The position numbers were made by a program, and so were the translations under genes. DNA of 24,778 nt from Acanthaster planci (lineage: Eukaryota; Echinodermata; Asteroidea; Valvatida; Acanthasteridae): positions 193,345-218,122 of the forward strand of contig NW_019091444.1 in the NCBI RefSeq assembly GCF_001949145.1, written 5' to 3'. Position 1 is the first letter of the stretch; the number at the start of each line of letters is the position of its first letter. Below, in pieces: positions 1-11,861 of this stretch. The notes beneath the pieces are model-generated. The model made no database searches. It was not told the DNA's origin and was given only the letters and a program-made list of their open reading frames with translations.

Positions 1-307
1 AAGGCATGGCACGAAGTCGCATTGAACAGCAACCTGAATAACTCTCACCCTGTGATGAATCCGCATGCGAACTTGTCAGCGAACCGCATAGGCCGATGCG
101 ATTTCAGAATCTCTTCAGAATTGTCGTCTCTCCTCATGAGCACATAAGATGTGAATTCGGACATCTTGTCTGGATCAAAGCTTTGGAGCTTAATGTCGTT
201 GATGAGTAAACTCACAACTTGTGCGTCAAACTTAATTGTTAAAGATGAGTAACAGGTATACTTTAAAGTATTTCACATTTTTTGTTTCCACTTAATTTTC
301 ATTACAG
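1..307 (+). other. Non-coding sequence ending in a splice acceptor (probable 5'UTR intron)
   Basis: I see no coding region here. The last 30 bases are a T-rich polypyrimidine stretch ending in CATTACAG at 300-307, which is a good 3' splice site. It lies 40 nt before the receptor start codon. The simplest reading is that an untranslated first exon lies upstream of the window and this is the tail of the intron joining it to the first coding exon. If so, the receptor promoter is not in this window. A transcription start within 1-307 cannot be excluded, but I see no clear TATA box or other core promoter there. Confidence 0.5.
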
Positions 308-347
308 AATTTGAACTGCTAACTTATACGATCTCCAGCCAATCAAG
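308..347 (+). other. 5'UTR portion of first coding exon, with in-frame stop and strong Kozak context
   Basis: Between the acceptor at 306-307 and the ATG at 348 there are 40 nt. In the frame of the ATG there is a TGA at 312-314, so translation cannot begin further upstream in this exon. The start context is AAG-ATG-G, with A at -3 and G at +4, a strong metazoan initiation context. Together these fix the start codon at 348. Confidence 0.65.
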
Positions 348-686
348 ATGGAGTACGCAGCAGCGGTGGCTGACACCATCCTCAACGCAACCTTGTCCCT
401 AAGCCCTTCGGAAGATCTGGGTATACCCGGAGATGTCTACCCCATACTGGTGCCCCTCATCATAGCTGTGATCACGGTGGTTGGCCTGGTTGGTAATTCT
501 ATCGTTGTCTACGTCATTGTGTGCCAGGGCCACCTGAAGACGGTTACCAATTACTACATAGTGAATTTGGCCATTACAGACATCTCCTTCCTGGTGTGCT
601 GCGCTCCCTTCACCGCCTCTTTATATGCCACGCACAGCTGGCTCTTCGGGCAGTTCATGTGCAAATTCGTGTTCTACATGATGCAA
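348..686 (+). CDS. Kisspeptin-receptor-like (GPR54-like) class A GPCR, coding exon 1 (residues 1-113)
   Basis: This exon encodes the extracellular N-terminus, TM1, TM2, the first extracellular loop and the start of TM3 of a seven-helix plasma-membrane receptor for a neuropeptide. Seen directly: an N-glycosylation sequon N13-A-T; no cleavable signal peptide; TM1 about 32-58 with the G49-N50 pair (N1.50); TM2 about 69-94 with L-A-I-T-D78 (D2.50); SWLFG at 97-101; and C105 (C3.25), expected to form the disulphide with C186 of exon 3. The open frame closes after two intronic codons. The donor GTAAGT at 687 splits the gene in phase 0 after Q113. By family knowledge, such receptors signal through Gq or Gi. 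Family assignment rests mainly on exons 2 and 3; galanin or allatostatin-A receptor relatives are the alternatives. Confidence 0.93.
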
Positions 687-3180
687 GTAAGTTAGCATGA
701 TCTTGTCTTGTCCACATAAATTGCATTGCATTTTGACACAATACATGTGTAATGTCGAGGCCTATTGCTGATATGCGAGTTTTTGACACTTGGTGGCAGC
801 AGACGAACTTGTACTCTTCATGGTTTAGGATGTTCTAAAAAAGGGTCCAGCAGGGTTAGACCATCCAAATAATGGCAATTGGTCGTTTTATTATTAAAAG
901 CATTAGTCTGCGATTCTCTGAAACTCGACTTCTGATTTACTTACTTGTTTAAAAGTAAAGTAAGTCGTGAGCGGTTGCTATCCAGCACACTTCTGCGTAA
1001 ATATGTACGTAGTGCGCCTTGCATGAATGGAAGATTGCACTTCGATGGCTAACCGTTTGGAAGGAATCAGTACAAGAGACGCCTTGCAACAATACACTGT
1101 TCTCAATGGATAAGAATGGCACAAAGGAACCAGTCCATTCCAGAGATGGTGGTTGCTATGGAAAAGCTTGTCCCGAATCACGAGGTATAGCAACAGTGTC
1201 TTTAGTCTGGGGAATTCAAATTGTTACGTTCCTGTGCAATCAGATAACACAGTGTACCAGATTTTATTCAAATTTAACTGGCAAGTGGCTTATTGAGCAA
1301 CAACGAGTCTATACAAAAGAAAGAAGCATCGACTTGACTGTCTATATTATGCGTCTTGCCAGGGTATGACTGCATTCCACTTTGAGTCACTTATTACTCT
1401 GTAGGTCAGGTAAGACTACAAGCGTTAATTTTACCTCCACTAAGGGGCGGGAGCCGTGATTTTCATGAAGAGTTCAGAATTAACGGAAAACGTTCCGCTT
1501 CTCACGATCGACCGGACGAGCAAATCAATTGCTCAATATTTAGTATTTTAACGAAGTTTGAAATATGTTAATCTGCGATTTAAAATCAAATTTCACGTGA
1601 AAAGAAACCACTTAAGATTTGGGGAACATGAACTGTGGGAACTGGAAATTAATAAAGAAAGTAACTTCAATGCCCTTTTTTCACGTCTTAAAAACGTCGA
1701 CGAAAATGCTCCTTGTTGACGTAAATGTTCGGTATACATTTGTACTATGGATAATGACCATGAAACTTTTTTTCGATGGTACGCATACTGTCTCAACGTA
1801 AAGAGCTCTCTTCTGAACAAAAGTTGCATTCATGGAAGAACTTGATCGGAATTATCACATACATCACCGTCACCGAAGAGTGAAGTTTTGATGAAAGCAG
1901 ACACTCGCTGATTGGATAATAACTGTTGACGTCAGTTGCGATGAGTTGAGTGCGCTTTCAGATGCCCCTTCTCCGTTCACCCTTCGTTTCAACACACAGA
2001 TGGTGCAAGAAAGTGTCCCGTCGATGTACATCAATGAAACGGACCTTTAGTCAGTAATTGATGAACAAAGTACCTTGCTTCAAGGTCTTCTCGACCCCAA
2101 TTATTTCCGTAAGTGTAGCCAGCAAGTCGGGCATATTAGGCCCGCCGAAACGAAAAAGCGAATTGCTAATTGAGCTCGACATCATCGGGGGACTTGGACG
2201 GTCAAAACAGCGCATCAAATCACGCATTATTGTGCACCGCAGAATCACCATGTTCAGATTGCCTTAGGGAGTTGTGTAAAACGCTGTCGGTGGTGCTGTA
2301 TCCGGGTAGTCAAAGCAAAATCAATTTATAAAGGACTTACCGTACCATTGTCTTACATCTCGAGCAATTCGTTTAAATTTGAGTGCGATCAAATTTCCTT
2401 TGGCAAAAACTCAATAGTTCACTGATCTTTTGGATAAGGCCGTTTGTTAATGAAGTTATCATGAAACCACTTATTTCCTGAAATGCAGGCTTCAACTGGC
2501 ACCCTAAGCAACCCAGAAGTCAAGACAGTTGAAAATGTGACAGTTGAAAGAGTGGAAGAAAAGTCTCACTTCTCCGAAAATACCTCAAATGGCTATTGAT
2601 TCCTTTCGCGCGCCACTGTGAAAGCCGTAGCCGAAGACGGTGCCCGTTTGTGACACAGCTCCTGGCATTATGCAGAGAGACTCGAGACTAGAAAGGCAGT
2701 CCGCGTGGTTTATCAGGTGCCATACTACAGGTTCAGGTGGACAGGTACAGGCAGAAAACATGGAAAATATCATCCTTTCAAGCTACTTCCTTGACCTTTT
2801 GGTAATCTTCAAGATGTTCCTCTATTTTGTTACATGTCAAATTGGCAAATTTAAAGATGACACAATAGTTGTTTTGCCTGCAAGCACGGGAGAAATAACG
2901 TCCAGCACCTTCAGTGTGCTGAGGGCACTGTTAAAGCCAAGAGTAATTGCACGTTCCGTCAGCCTTTGCACTGCCAGTGCGACGGCTGTTGCCTGTCGCA
3001 GTGTCCTTTGAGGAAAGGCGGGCACATTGAAAAAGCACTTGAGGTTGACCTTTCTATTTGAGCAGGCGTCTAGCAGGTGCTCGGTCTAACGTTGTGCTCA
3101 AAAGGGTCGCATACTCGATCTTGTTAGGAAGACCCATCGCTGGTTGGCGTTCTCCTCTTGTCAATCAAGACCTAATGATT
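687..3180. other. Intron 1, first part: no recognisable feature
   Basis: I see no gene here. Short open frames on both strands (for example 1019-1369 and 2640-3011) overlap frames on the other strand, have no recognisable domain and no coding-like base composition. No repeat array, long inverted repeat or RNA gene was noticed. Confidence 0.6.
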
Positions 3181-3313
3181 GAAAAGTTGCCCTCCGCCTC
3201 TTGGCGGACAACATAGCTCCCTTTGAGCCGCAAAAGGGTTTTCAGTTGGAACCGTGTAGCAGACATTATCCCTGTACATTCCGGGTGAGCATAATTTGCA
3301 GCTGGCTCCCCTG

Positions 3314-3386
3314 AGACCTGAACTCGTGACTTCCAGCTTGGCAAGGCAGGACGACTTCAGCACTTGACCAGCGTTCCCGCCACGGC
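3314..3386 (-). repeat. tRNA-derived SINE-like head, copy 1 (minus strand)
   Basis: Read on the minus strand, this stretch resembles a tRNA. An A-box-like TGGTCAAGTGCTGAAG (complement of 3355-3370) is followed about 30 nt later by a B-box-like AGTTCAGGTCT (complement of 3314-3324), preceded by GTCACG. The TGGTCAAGTG form and the following CTGCCTTGCCAAGC resemble a leucine/serine-type tRNA head as found in many SINEs. The body would run towards lower coordinates (to about 3180). I see no clear A-rich tail. The B box is imperfect, so this is probably a decayed insertion rather than a tRNA gene. Family unknown. Confidence 0.5.
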
Positions 3387-3679
3387 CGGCAGGCTATGGC
3401 CGAACAGAGGAAAAGGGGTTATCCCTCCCGCCGCCACTCCAGAGACGTTAAGAGTAATACGGCAGTCAGGAGGATTCTGGGCGACAGTGGACTGCAGTCA
3501 TCTTCGTGTCTCCAATGCCTAACGTGGTAATCGACACTGAGTAACCCCCCTTGGGCACCTTACGCTGCTAACGCTCTAGTTTATGAGATCGAAAACTAGC
3601 CACCAGAGGACAATTGTCCTCGAAAATGAAAGTGGTCAATTAATGCGCCGGAGCCTAGCTGCATTATAATCCTTCCAGC

Positions 3680-3745
3680 AGTGTGGATTTGAACCTACGA
3701 CTTCAGGGTCATCATTCCAGTGCTCTCCAAACGTTGTGTTTTTAT
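3680..3745 (-). repeat. tRNA-derived SINE-like head, copy 2 (minus strand)
   Basis: The minus strand carries an exact B box GGTTCAAATCC (complement of 3685-3695). Ahead of it lies TTTGGAGAGCACTGG (complement of 3718-3732), which resembles the D-arm of a tRNA-Phe-like sequence. The segment between them contains CCTGAAGTC, similar to a GAA-anticodon arm. The acceptor stem and the first half of the A box are not convincing. I read it as a tRNA-derived retroposon head or relic rather than a working tRNA gene. It lies only about 300 bp from the other SINE-like head on the same strand, so the two could belong to one composite or nested insertion. Confidence 0.5.
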
Positions 3746-4017
3746 TTTCGTGATGTTCCCGTTCAGATATGATGGAACAAAAGCGTCGATTGGCGGACCC
3801 AGAGAGAATACACGGACGCGCTTTGCTTATGCGCATGGCTAGCCCGTTTCACACAGGACATCCTGGTCTGAAGTAAAGTTTGAAGCAGGGATAGCGTCAG
3901 CACTCGACTCGAGCAGTAATTAGGACCTGGGTGGAAACAAACATGTATAAAGACAAGCCGCGTGCAATGATCCACACAAGGTAAAACAGACTCGGGCCGC
4001 ATCCGAATCTGTTGTCT

Positions 4018-4090
4018 AGAGCTAGGTCTAGGTCTTCGTTCCATTGGCAATGCGTGGAGACACGCAGACGATAGACCTAGCCGTAGCTCT
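4018..4090. other. Nested inverted repeats forming a possible long hairpin
   Basis: AGAGCT (4018-4023) followed by AGGTCTA (4024-4030) can pair with TAGACCT (4072-4078) and AGCTCT (4085-4090), leaving a 6-nt bulge. Inside, TGCGTG-GAGA-CACGCA (4051-4066) is a 6-bp stem closed by a GNRA-type tetraloop. The total is 13 outer and 6 inner pairs. It could fold as RNA in the pre-mRNA, or it could be a chance structure. No known RNA family was recognised. Confidence 0.35.
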
Positions 4091-4781
4091 GGAAGCCCGT
4101 TTCGGACACGGCCCAAGCTTCGAACAGGAGTCCAAGCACGGGATTCCCAACGGCTGTTTCACGGCTTGTATGGTTGGTATACATTTGGTCATAGAACTCT
4201 GTCTAGCTGAGGTCTGCTTCTATTTTTTTAATAATATCAAACTCACAGAGAAAAACAAAGCCTTTTGCAAAGAGGGGTCGATGGTCCTTTGACAACAATT
4301 CGCTGGTAGGCATTCGTGGCGAAAGGTAGATGGACGTCAGCTCACAAATTTTTGTCACCGAAATCACCAGACCTTTCGATTTTCTTTTACAAGCTATTAA
4401 ACGGACACTGCCTGTGATTAAATGCCGGGCCCAGAGGCGCTCATGGCAACAGAATTATGTGGTATTTGAAAAGAAAAGTCGCCTCAGGTTTTTTGTATAA
4501 TCTCGAGCTGAGATAATTGCAATCTTCTCTGCAATTATGACAGATTCTCTGTCTGGATGCTTCAACTAGGAGAGACGAACTGACTCCGCATATTCAGTAA
4601 CATATATGAACTTGGTAGAGTTAGCACATTAACCAGCGTTGGATTGAAGGCACTTCACAGTCACCTCAAATTGCTCGGCCCTATTCTTTCCCCACACTTT
4701 TTTGTGTACATTTTGTCGAGAATATCCAAAGACAGTGTTTGACTTATATTCCCTCATGTGCCACGTGAATGAATTTCATCT

Positions 4782-4808
4782 AAAAAACAAAACAAAACAA
4801 AACAAAAC
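4782..4808 (+). repeat. (AAAAC)n microsatellite
   Basis: A short run of AAAAC units, about five, with A-rich edges. It could be the decayed tail of a retroposon, but I see no retroposon body next to it. Confidence 0.85.
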
Positions 4809-4809
4809 T

Positions 4810-7170
4810 TAAGGTTCGCTTGGTATGTTGAAATTGGCACCCGACATGTGGCGTGAAAACCGACTTAAAAATAAAGAAGTCAAAGAGCAGAGCCTACACG
4901 AGCCACGTATCAAGTGACCGAAACCTCAAGAGGATGGTTACTTGCAGCATGGTGCTTATGTCAACGAAGTGACGGGACCTGTCGTGCAGTTCACGATCGT
5001 AATTCAAACGAGACCGTGAACACTGTCGAGGGTGTTGGCTTGGGCCGTTGGGAGCCGACAGAGTCAACTCACCCGCCGTGTTGCTCGTTTTTTTCGAGTA
5101 CTGCATGACTTATGCTCGTTGATAGAGCCACGTGCAACCTCGACACGGGGAAGTGGCAAAATGCCCCACGCCAACGGACCCACGGCAAGGTGTCCAAGCA
5201 ACGGGGGAGGGGCCCCACCATGTAGGGACGCGCAGCGATGCTAGAATTAGCCACCTTCCCGCTTGGATAAAATGCATAAACAGATGTCCGGCGGAACAGT
5301 TCAAGTCAATAATCAGCGAATGGAAGAAAAAAACTACGCGACGTCCGACCAGGGTATACAACTCTTTTCAAATATTGATAGGCCATTACTGAGGAGGGTC
5401 GCCCGAATGAAATGCTAAAGGAGCGCGAATGGCTCGTCATTTCTAATAATTATTCAAGAAACTGTGTCGTTTCTCTCCACACGAACCTTTCCAATGATGT
5501 AGCGCGTGACAGAGACGGGAGATCTAGTTGGATCTAATTACGAAATATATTACTACAAATCGAAACAGGAACCACAATTCATTAAAATGAAATTTTCTTA
5601 ATTCCAAACGGATGGAAGAGTACGAATGCATTTTGGGCACGCGTTTTAAATGTCGACACATTTTCTTTTCCTTGGACCGGTAAACGATGAGGCGTGTCCT
5701 ACTTAGTGATGGAGCGGTTAATGAAACGAAGCGATTGGAAAGGCGTACTAGGCGAAGTACTTTCTTGTCAACGTTTTTCCTCGTCGGCTATGGATGTCAA
5801 CCGTTTGCCTATTTCAACTTTTTCTTGGAAACAGTGCCTTTTTGAGTCCGTTGGCGGGGGACCAAACAAATTATATTGTACAATACCCCGTATTGTTCTG
5901 GAGAGAGGCCTGACACCGTAAGAGGGCGATGTTCATGATGCAGATGTACCTCTGCGATATGTATCACATTCGTGCAGAATCATACGTCAGAACGACATAT
6001 TTGTAGACTTGTTATTGTTTTCCCTTTTTGAGTGATACTGAATGCATTGGGTTGTTGGGAAGTCCGAAAAGTTCTTCACAATCTGCTTTAAATTTTTCTC
6101 ACCACGAAAAAGTTTTTGGGGGGGTTAGTTCACTGGGCCGCCCCTTGCCAAAACGTGAGAGGATTTATAACCTCCATCCCCCGATCTTTACGCCCCTTTA
6201 TTGTTGTCTAACATTTTTGAGGACTTCGCATTTTGATTTGTGTAAGTGTTCTCTATTTCTGTCCCATTGAGCCGGACTAGATAGATGTATCAGGTCGTGC
6301 GTGTGTGTCGATTCATCTCCTCCTCTGAGGACCATCCGAGGTATTCGATCTTGGCGAGGCCGTTGTTCCTCCGCATGATTCCAAATCCGTGACACATGTA
6401 AACAAGTTTCTATCCAATTCGACCGGCGTCCAGGTTCAACGCCTGGTGGAACTTTGAGCAGTGCGGGGCGGGCGCCGGTTACAGGCCGAGTCGAAATCGA
6501 AACCGTCCCTCGTCATCGCCCGATGAAATTACAGTACATCACCTGCCCAAAAGATCAGCGACTTAAAGAATGTTTAAAAAAATTTCCTCCCCTTCACCCG
6601 GTGGCAGAGAAAACACAGACGGACGATTTCATTAGGAGTAGTTGTACTGCAGTTGCATTAAAACCTACTAGACCACAATTCATGTGTTGGCCTTCTCCTG
6701 TAAATGCCATATGATCAAAAGGAAACTTGACAGTTTAATGCGTGTCTCAAATTGAAAACGTAGTGGGGTGACCAAATATCGGATTTTGTTCGTGAGCTCA
6801 AAGTTACTGGCCCTCGGATCGTAGACCTGCTTTCCGGTACTCGACCGTTGCCGGTTATTGCGTGACTGGTAATTGGAACCCCGTTTTAACCTGCGGTTGA
6901 TGGAAATATACGGGGCGGTATTACCCCTGTTATTAAATTGATATTCCGCCCTGACATAACAGGAAGTAAATACAAGAATTCCCTGGTTGCGGACGAGTAT
7001 ACCGCGGTCGATATTGCACGCTTGAGGAAGTTCGCCATTGTCAACACTGGGGTGATGCAATACCTCCATCATGTAATGCGCGTGCACGTTGAACACGCTG
7101 TCGCTCAGAATTTTTGTCAATGGCGCTGTTTTCTCGTATCGAATAATGAACTCGCATCACAAAAGCTGAG
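4810..7170. other. Intron 1: no recognisable gene
   Basis: Open frames here are short, overlap each other on opposite strands and show no recognisable domains. One AGAGGGCG octamer (5921-5928) is discussed under findings. I see no long repeat or RNA gene. Confidence 0.6.
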
Positions 7171-7180
7171 GCGTTAAATT

Positions 7181-7226
7181 GGTGTTAAATTAAAACCCTT
7201 GACACCGAGGGTGTAAAATTGACACC
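7181..7226. repeat. Imperfect inverted repeat with GTGTTAA-type arms
   Basis: GGTGTTAAATTAAAACCCT (7181-7199) pairs with AGGGTGTAAAATTGACACC (7208-7226) at 15 of 19 positions across an 8-nt loop. The GGTGTTAAAT/ACACC vocabulary is the same as in the GTGTT/AACAC-rich patch near 18.6-18.85 kb. The two may be relatives of one short non-autonomous DNA element. No transposase is visible. Confidence 0.45.
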
Positions 7227-7475
7227 ACTGTTTTTGCATTGATTCATCAATGTTTGTACAGAAACACCGATTCTATTCCTTGCTGAGGGTAACGCACGAT
7301 CAGAATTGAACTACTGGTCTTGGCTTGGTTTCATTCACCCTGGAATTAGTTTGTCTTCTAGTAAAGCACTAGAAGCCAAACGCCCGCAAGTAAATTTGTC
7401 ATATTCTTTCCTTTTTGCCACAGGATTCCTGTACAAAGGCCTATCAGGCAGTTCCGAAAATTTCATTAATTTAAA

Positions 7476-7560
7476 CGGGCTTTGACTCGTGTGGAGAGGG
7501 CCCCTCATGTTGTCCACGTTGCACTTAGGCATAGTGACGGTTCGAATCCCGCCCGAGGCT
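7476..7560 (+). repeat. tRNA-derived SINE-like head, copy 3 (plus strand)
   Basis: An exact B box GGTTCGAATCC lies at 7539-7549. Upstream, TGACTCGTGTGGAGAGGGC (7483-7501) resembles a tRNA A box and D-arm. CGGGC at 7476-7480 could pair with GCCCG at 7551-7555 as a residual acceptor stem. The A-to-B spacing (about 46 nt) is longer than in a normal short-variable-arm tRNA and the T stem is weak. It is therefore more likely a SINE head or pseudo-tRNA than a working gene. Confidence 0.5.
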
Positions 7561-7562
7561 GT

Positions 7563-9270
7563 TCAAGGGTTTATCGGAGCGTTTGGACTTACCCAGGCAC
7601 TTTCCGGATTAAGTTGCGATACTACCTCAGGGTGAAATTTAGCAAGCAGTCTTTTCAGTTAACGCGTTTGTAATAGCATCATCAGTTTAATGCATTTTGC
7701 TCGGTCTCTGTGTTATTTCAACCTGCCATACTATCCGCTATTAGCAGATTGTTAGCACGGCAGTTGAATGACTGTGAGATCTCTCCTTTAAGTCTTGCCT
7801 GCAATACCGTGCCCCAAGGCATGAGGCTGTCACTTCACACGAGACGTTGTCACGCACGCTCATTAGCCGTGATGGTTTTGTAATCGCGATCGAACCTGTG
7901 ATAATGTGTTGAGGGCCGGTTCGCGTCTGACTGCCTGGCGCGGGGCAAATTTGCCTTCACGAACTGTGTCGCCGGTTTTGAAACGCGTTCGTCTTTAGCG
8001 AGAATAGTTTCTGTGACGCCACAACCAGGCAGGCAGCGACACGCCGTTCGCGCCCAAATCCAATCCAACCTTTCGTCGAAAAATTTCACGAATGTTGGCA
8101 TTCGCTTCATATTATAAAAGGGCCTGACTCAACTAAAAAATATCTCATGTAGACGTTTAGACTTGTTGACTTCTGTGTGCCATGTAAATTAATATCCGGT
8201 GGTAATTTGTACCCATTTATCAGCTATGGATAAAGTGTTTCCGTCATTTCGTGTTGGTCTACGCAAGTTCCTGGAGGTGGGATACATTAATGACGTCACT
8301 TCCCCCCTTGCACACATGCACTAATGTGCCTTCATGGAATACCACCATCTTCGCTAGTTCCAATCCTTGTTATCCTTGATGCATATAAGTCGGGGAAAAG
8401 AGACTTGAGAGGAATCTACGGATCTCGGTGCCCCTGTTGTAATGCACTGATTCGTGAGGCGAAAAAGGCGAGAAAGCTTGTGACTGAGGGATTTGCGTTC
8501 CCCCCGAGGGATTTCTAGGCCGGGATATCAAGTTTAAGAGGCGCATGAAATTGAGCTGCACAAAGTGCCAGCCCGCAAAGCTCAGAGGAGCTGCAGATTA
8601 GAGGCAAGTGACTTTGAATGTTACTGTGCTTACTCTGTAGGTCTCTGTTGGTCAAGTATCCACACATTTACGGTGCCAAGAATTAACAGTTTATAGACAA
8701 AGCATGATTTCACATTAAAGGAAATGCAAAGATAACCATGGAGATATGTGATAAAATTATTACGACTAGTGCTTTCAATTACGGATATAGGGCCGCCTGA
8801 CAGTGTTGTTTCAACGTTGTTGCTACCGCAACTAAGGCATGCAATGACTAATGGAAATCACGACGCGTCCAAATTACCTGCTTAGTAGAAGGATATTCAC
8901 AACATGACATTGTGATTTACTCCACCATCTTGACTGTTTTCGTGCTGTGTTCCATGTCTGCATGCATGGGCACCACACTTATGCGAAATATTCCCCGATA
9001 GAGGGCGTTCACATATTCAGAAATCCTTGCCCCGAAACACATTTTGTTTCATTTGCTTAATTTCCCTTGAAAATCGCGGGGAAACTTCATTCCGCCCACA
9101 CGCTACTTTGTCTACGCTGGCTGGTTCAAACACAAGTGACACAGTGCTGTTGTCGTTTTTACACCTTATACGAGATTACTCCTGAGATTTTAGACTGAAG
9201 AAATGACACATTCTGGGGCAAGAAGTCTTTCGGAGGATGCTATGGTGTTTTGATCACGTTATACGGCCTT
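7563..9270. other. Intron 1: no recognisable gene
   Basis: Nothing beyond short overlapping open frames was seen. There is an AGAGGGCG octamer at 9000-9007. Confidence 0.6.
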
Positions 9271-9275
9271 GATTC

Positions 9276-9300
9276 ACCAACAGGTGCGCCCTCTGTTGGT
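9276..9300. promoter_or_regulatory. Small inverted repeat containing a CTCF-like core
   Basis: ACCAACAG (9276-9283) and CTGTTGGT (9293-9300) are perfect inverted arms around a 9-nt spacer. Within it, GCGCCCTCTGTTGG (9286-9299) matches the reverse complement of the bilaterian CTCF core consensus at all but one position. The same motif also resembles the ends of some invertebrate MITEs. Binding is inferred, not shown. Confidence 0.3.
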
Positions 9301-11247
9301 AAAAGCAGAAACTGGAAGACCCCCTCACTTAAATGGGAAGGATCAGGAATGATGATAGAGAACACTTTACCCGGGTTATGAATAATACCCTGGGAGGCGA
9401 ACATTGGAACGTTACTTTCGAAGGGGTGTGACGGACCTGCAACGAAGAGCCACTTCTTATCCAACAAACGTCATGCTTAAGCAGTGGCACATGAATCAAA
9501 CATATCAGACAATTTTGGTATTTTTAACACCCGTTGTAAGGCCCCCTGAATCCGTACACAAGACCTTGGAAACCCAGTTTCAGTGTCCAATAGGTCAATA
9601 TTATCCGAGGGGCCTGATGCTACCCACAACGTGAACTGATAGGACCGCTACACGGTCGCTACAAACTAAGTCAACCAGTAGCGATTTTCCTGTTTCCTCA
9701 CAGCGGAAATCTGAGCTGCTGTGTGTGCCCACAACAGTCAGGTTGCAAGTATCGGAGTAGCGGGATTCGAGGTAGTGGGGTCTCCTAATGGCGGCTTGGT
9801 CAGCGCTCCTCTAGCCACTATAGCTTCCTCGTAATCCGAGCCGGCGAGCCCGCAGATAACGACGGAGGAGGACTCAGGGCAGGTCCCTGACGAAACATTA
9901 CACAGATCCTTTAACTCCTGAAGACTCGGTAAGATGATCGCGATCGCCTAGATGGGGTTGACGGCTTATTTGGAACGGGGGATGTGCCTCCTTCGGCCCA
10001 GGTTCGCAAACGGCCCCTCCGTGTGTGATTCTTATCAAGTCACTGCCGTTTCCACGAGCCAAGGATGAGAAGTTCGACCATTTCGTGGGCAGTCTTCCCA
10101 AAGGAATATTGAGAAAGTCAGTGTAAACAAAAAGTCACACTCAGCAGGTTTTCCTGTAGGTCCGTGGAGAGCAGATCTGTTTCTGTATACACGGGGCTGT
10201 CCTTACGAACTCCAGTTTTTACTCACAGTAGTTCAGTAATAACGATTTCTGTTCAGTTACCGTCGGCAATTTGACATCGGAAACCTATGGACCTCTTCGA
10301 TTTCCTTACTCAAGGTGCACTGTGGCTTGGAGTGAACTACACATAAGACGACCCTCCGTAATGGAGTGTCGTCAGCGCCATCTGCTAACGATGCTTGCCG
10401 TGTCTAAGCTTCCAGCTTGAGAAGAGACTGAGGGCCCAGTACCCATTCCCTTTGCACTCTACATGTCTCGTCAGGATCTCCGACCTTTATAGCCTACCTC
10501 ACCCTCGATCAGTACTGACAGAAGATAACGAATGCCTGCAGCACGTGCAGTTAACAATGCATCTTGGACACTAATCGGACCTCTCTGAGAATTGACAATC
10601 ACTTTTCTGCTCAGATGGGAACGCCCCTGGTTACGAATAATAATTGAGCCTAAAAGAAATACAAAATGATTTGTAGAATTAAATGCCTGCCTTGCTCTTG
10701 CGAGGTATTTTGACAGGCATTAAGCCCCATCACCATAATGATGCCCACGTGATCTACATTACAAGTACAGTAGTGCTTGGACACTTTTCAGAATTCCGAT
10801 GCTTAGCCGAGGAAAGATTATTGAAGAGGTAATCTGGGTTCCGTGTATTGGCAAATGCGCAGAAAATTTCACATCTTAGAATGTAATCGGATACATGAGG
10901 AATCTTTGGTCCTCACTGGTCTTCAATTGCAAAAAAAAAGATTGTTTGAGAAGGTGTGATAACCGAAGTCAAAGTCATTCGAATCCTGAAACGAGACTTG
11001 AAATCGAAAGGTCCCCTCGAGCCACCTGATGTTGCTGTAGAATTGGAAATAACAAATACGGCAGCGTGACGTGTTGGTGCACTCGATCCGACTACCCACC
11101 GCTACTCTTAAGTGAGGCCTGTGCAGCAAAATAGCCATGCTCTAACTGTGATGGTAATATATTTTCGTATGATGCAATACAGTAGGCAAACTTATAAGTG
11201 AGGCTATTCAGCGTCACGAAAATTTGCAAACAGAGGGCTCGAGCAAG
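9301..11247. other. Intron 1: no recognisable gene
   Basis: Short, unrecognised open frames only. A weaker CTCF-like string GCGCCATCTGCTAA lies at 10375-10388. No repeat array was seen. Confidence 0.6.
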
Positions 11248-11248
11248 C

Positions 11249-11353
11249 GCGCATTTCCAAACGCGCATTGGGTCGACAAATGTCGCGCATTGTGATTAGC
11301 CAACGCGTTGCAAACTCTTGGTGGCGCACTACTGTGAAATGGCCGTATTGGGA
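11249..11353. mobile_element. Hairpin MITE-like element, copy A (truncated, one arm)
   Basis: From CATTTCCAAACGCGCATTGG through GTCGACAAAT, GCCAACGCGTTGCAAACTC and CACTACTGTGAAATGGCCG to about 11353, this stretch matches the loop and one arm of the element at 14.22-14.40 kb. The opposite arm is absent, so this is a half copy, produced either by truncation or by loss. An open frame crossing it (11268-11669) is a by-product of the repeat, not a gene. Confidence 0.75.
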
Positions 11354-11861
11354 GCTTTCAGAGTTAGGGCAGCCCTTACATGCACAGACAGCCGAAAAGT
11401 TCCATAAGCTGTCTTTAAAAACATCATCGATGCTGCGATATCACGGGGATGGGGCACGAAGATCCGAAGGGCTAACGACAATGGAGGCCGGCTCACTGTA
11501 CGTCACCCCGCTGCCTCCATCCATCAGTAGACGGAATCCACCGAGAGGACGAGATGGAGCCAAATTGATTGAGAAACGCCCCCTTGGCTCTCTCTTAAAG
11601 AAATATCCCTCGTTTCAACCTGGTTTTGCTTCAGTTGTTTCTGACAGTGTTTTAAACTTCCAGCTCTAGACAAAACGAGAGGTTTGTTCCGTAAAGCTCG
11701 TTAAGACACAAGCACAAGCCCCGTTGTGGGCCCACCATTCAAATTCATTGCCGCATTATAAGCCCGTGAAGGGGGTCTTCTAGTGCCCGTTCAATGCTCA
11801 AATCGACGGGCAATACTCAAACCTTTCTTTAAAGAGTGTCACAATACAGCTCGGATCAACG

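Noticed and set aside
687-695. Reading exon 1 as a complete 115-residue protein
   Set aside because: The last two codons and the stop lie in the GTAAGT donor. The protein would stop in mid-TM3, and the rest of the receptor is found at 19645 and 20258.
10930-10992. Possible fourth tRNA-like head with CATTCGAATCC
   Set aside because: Only 9 of 11 B-box positions match and no convincing A box is present upstream.
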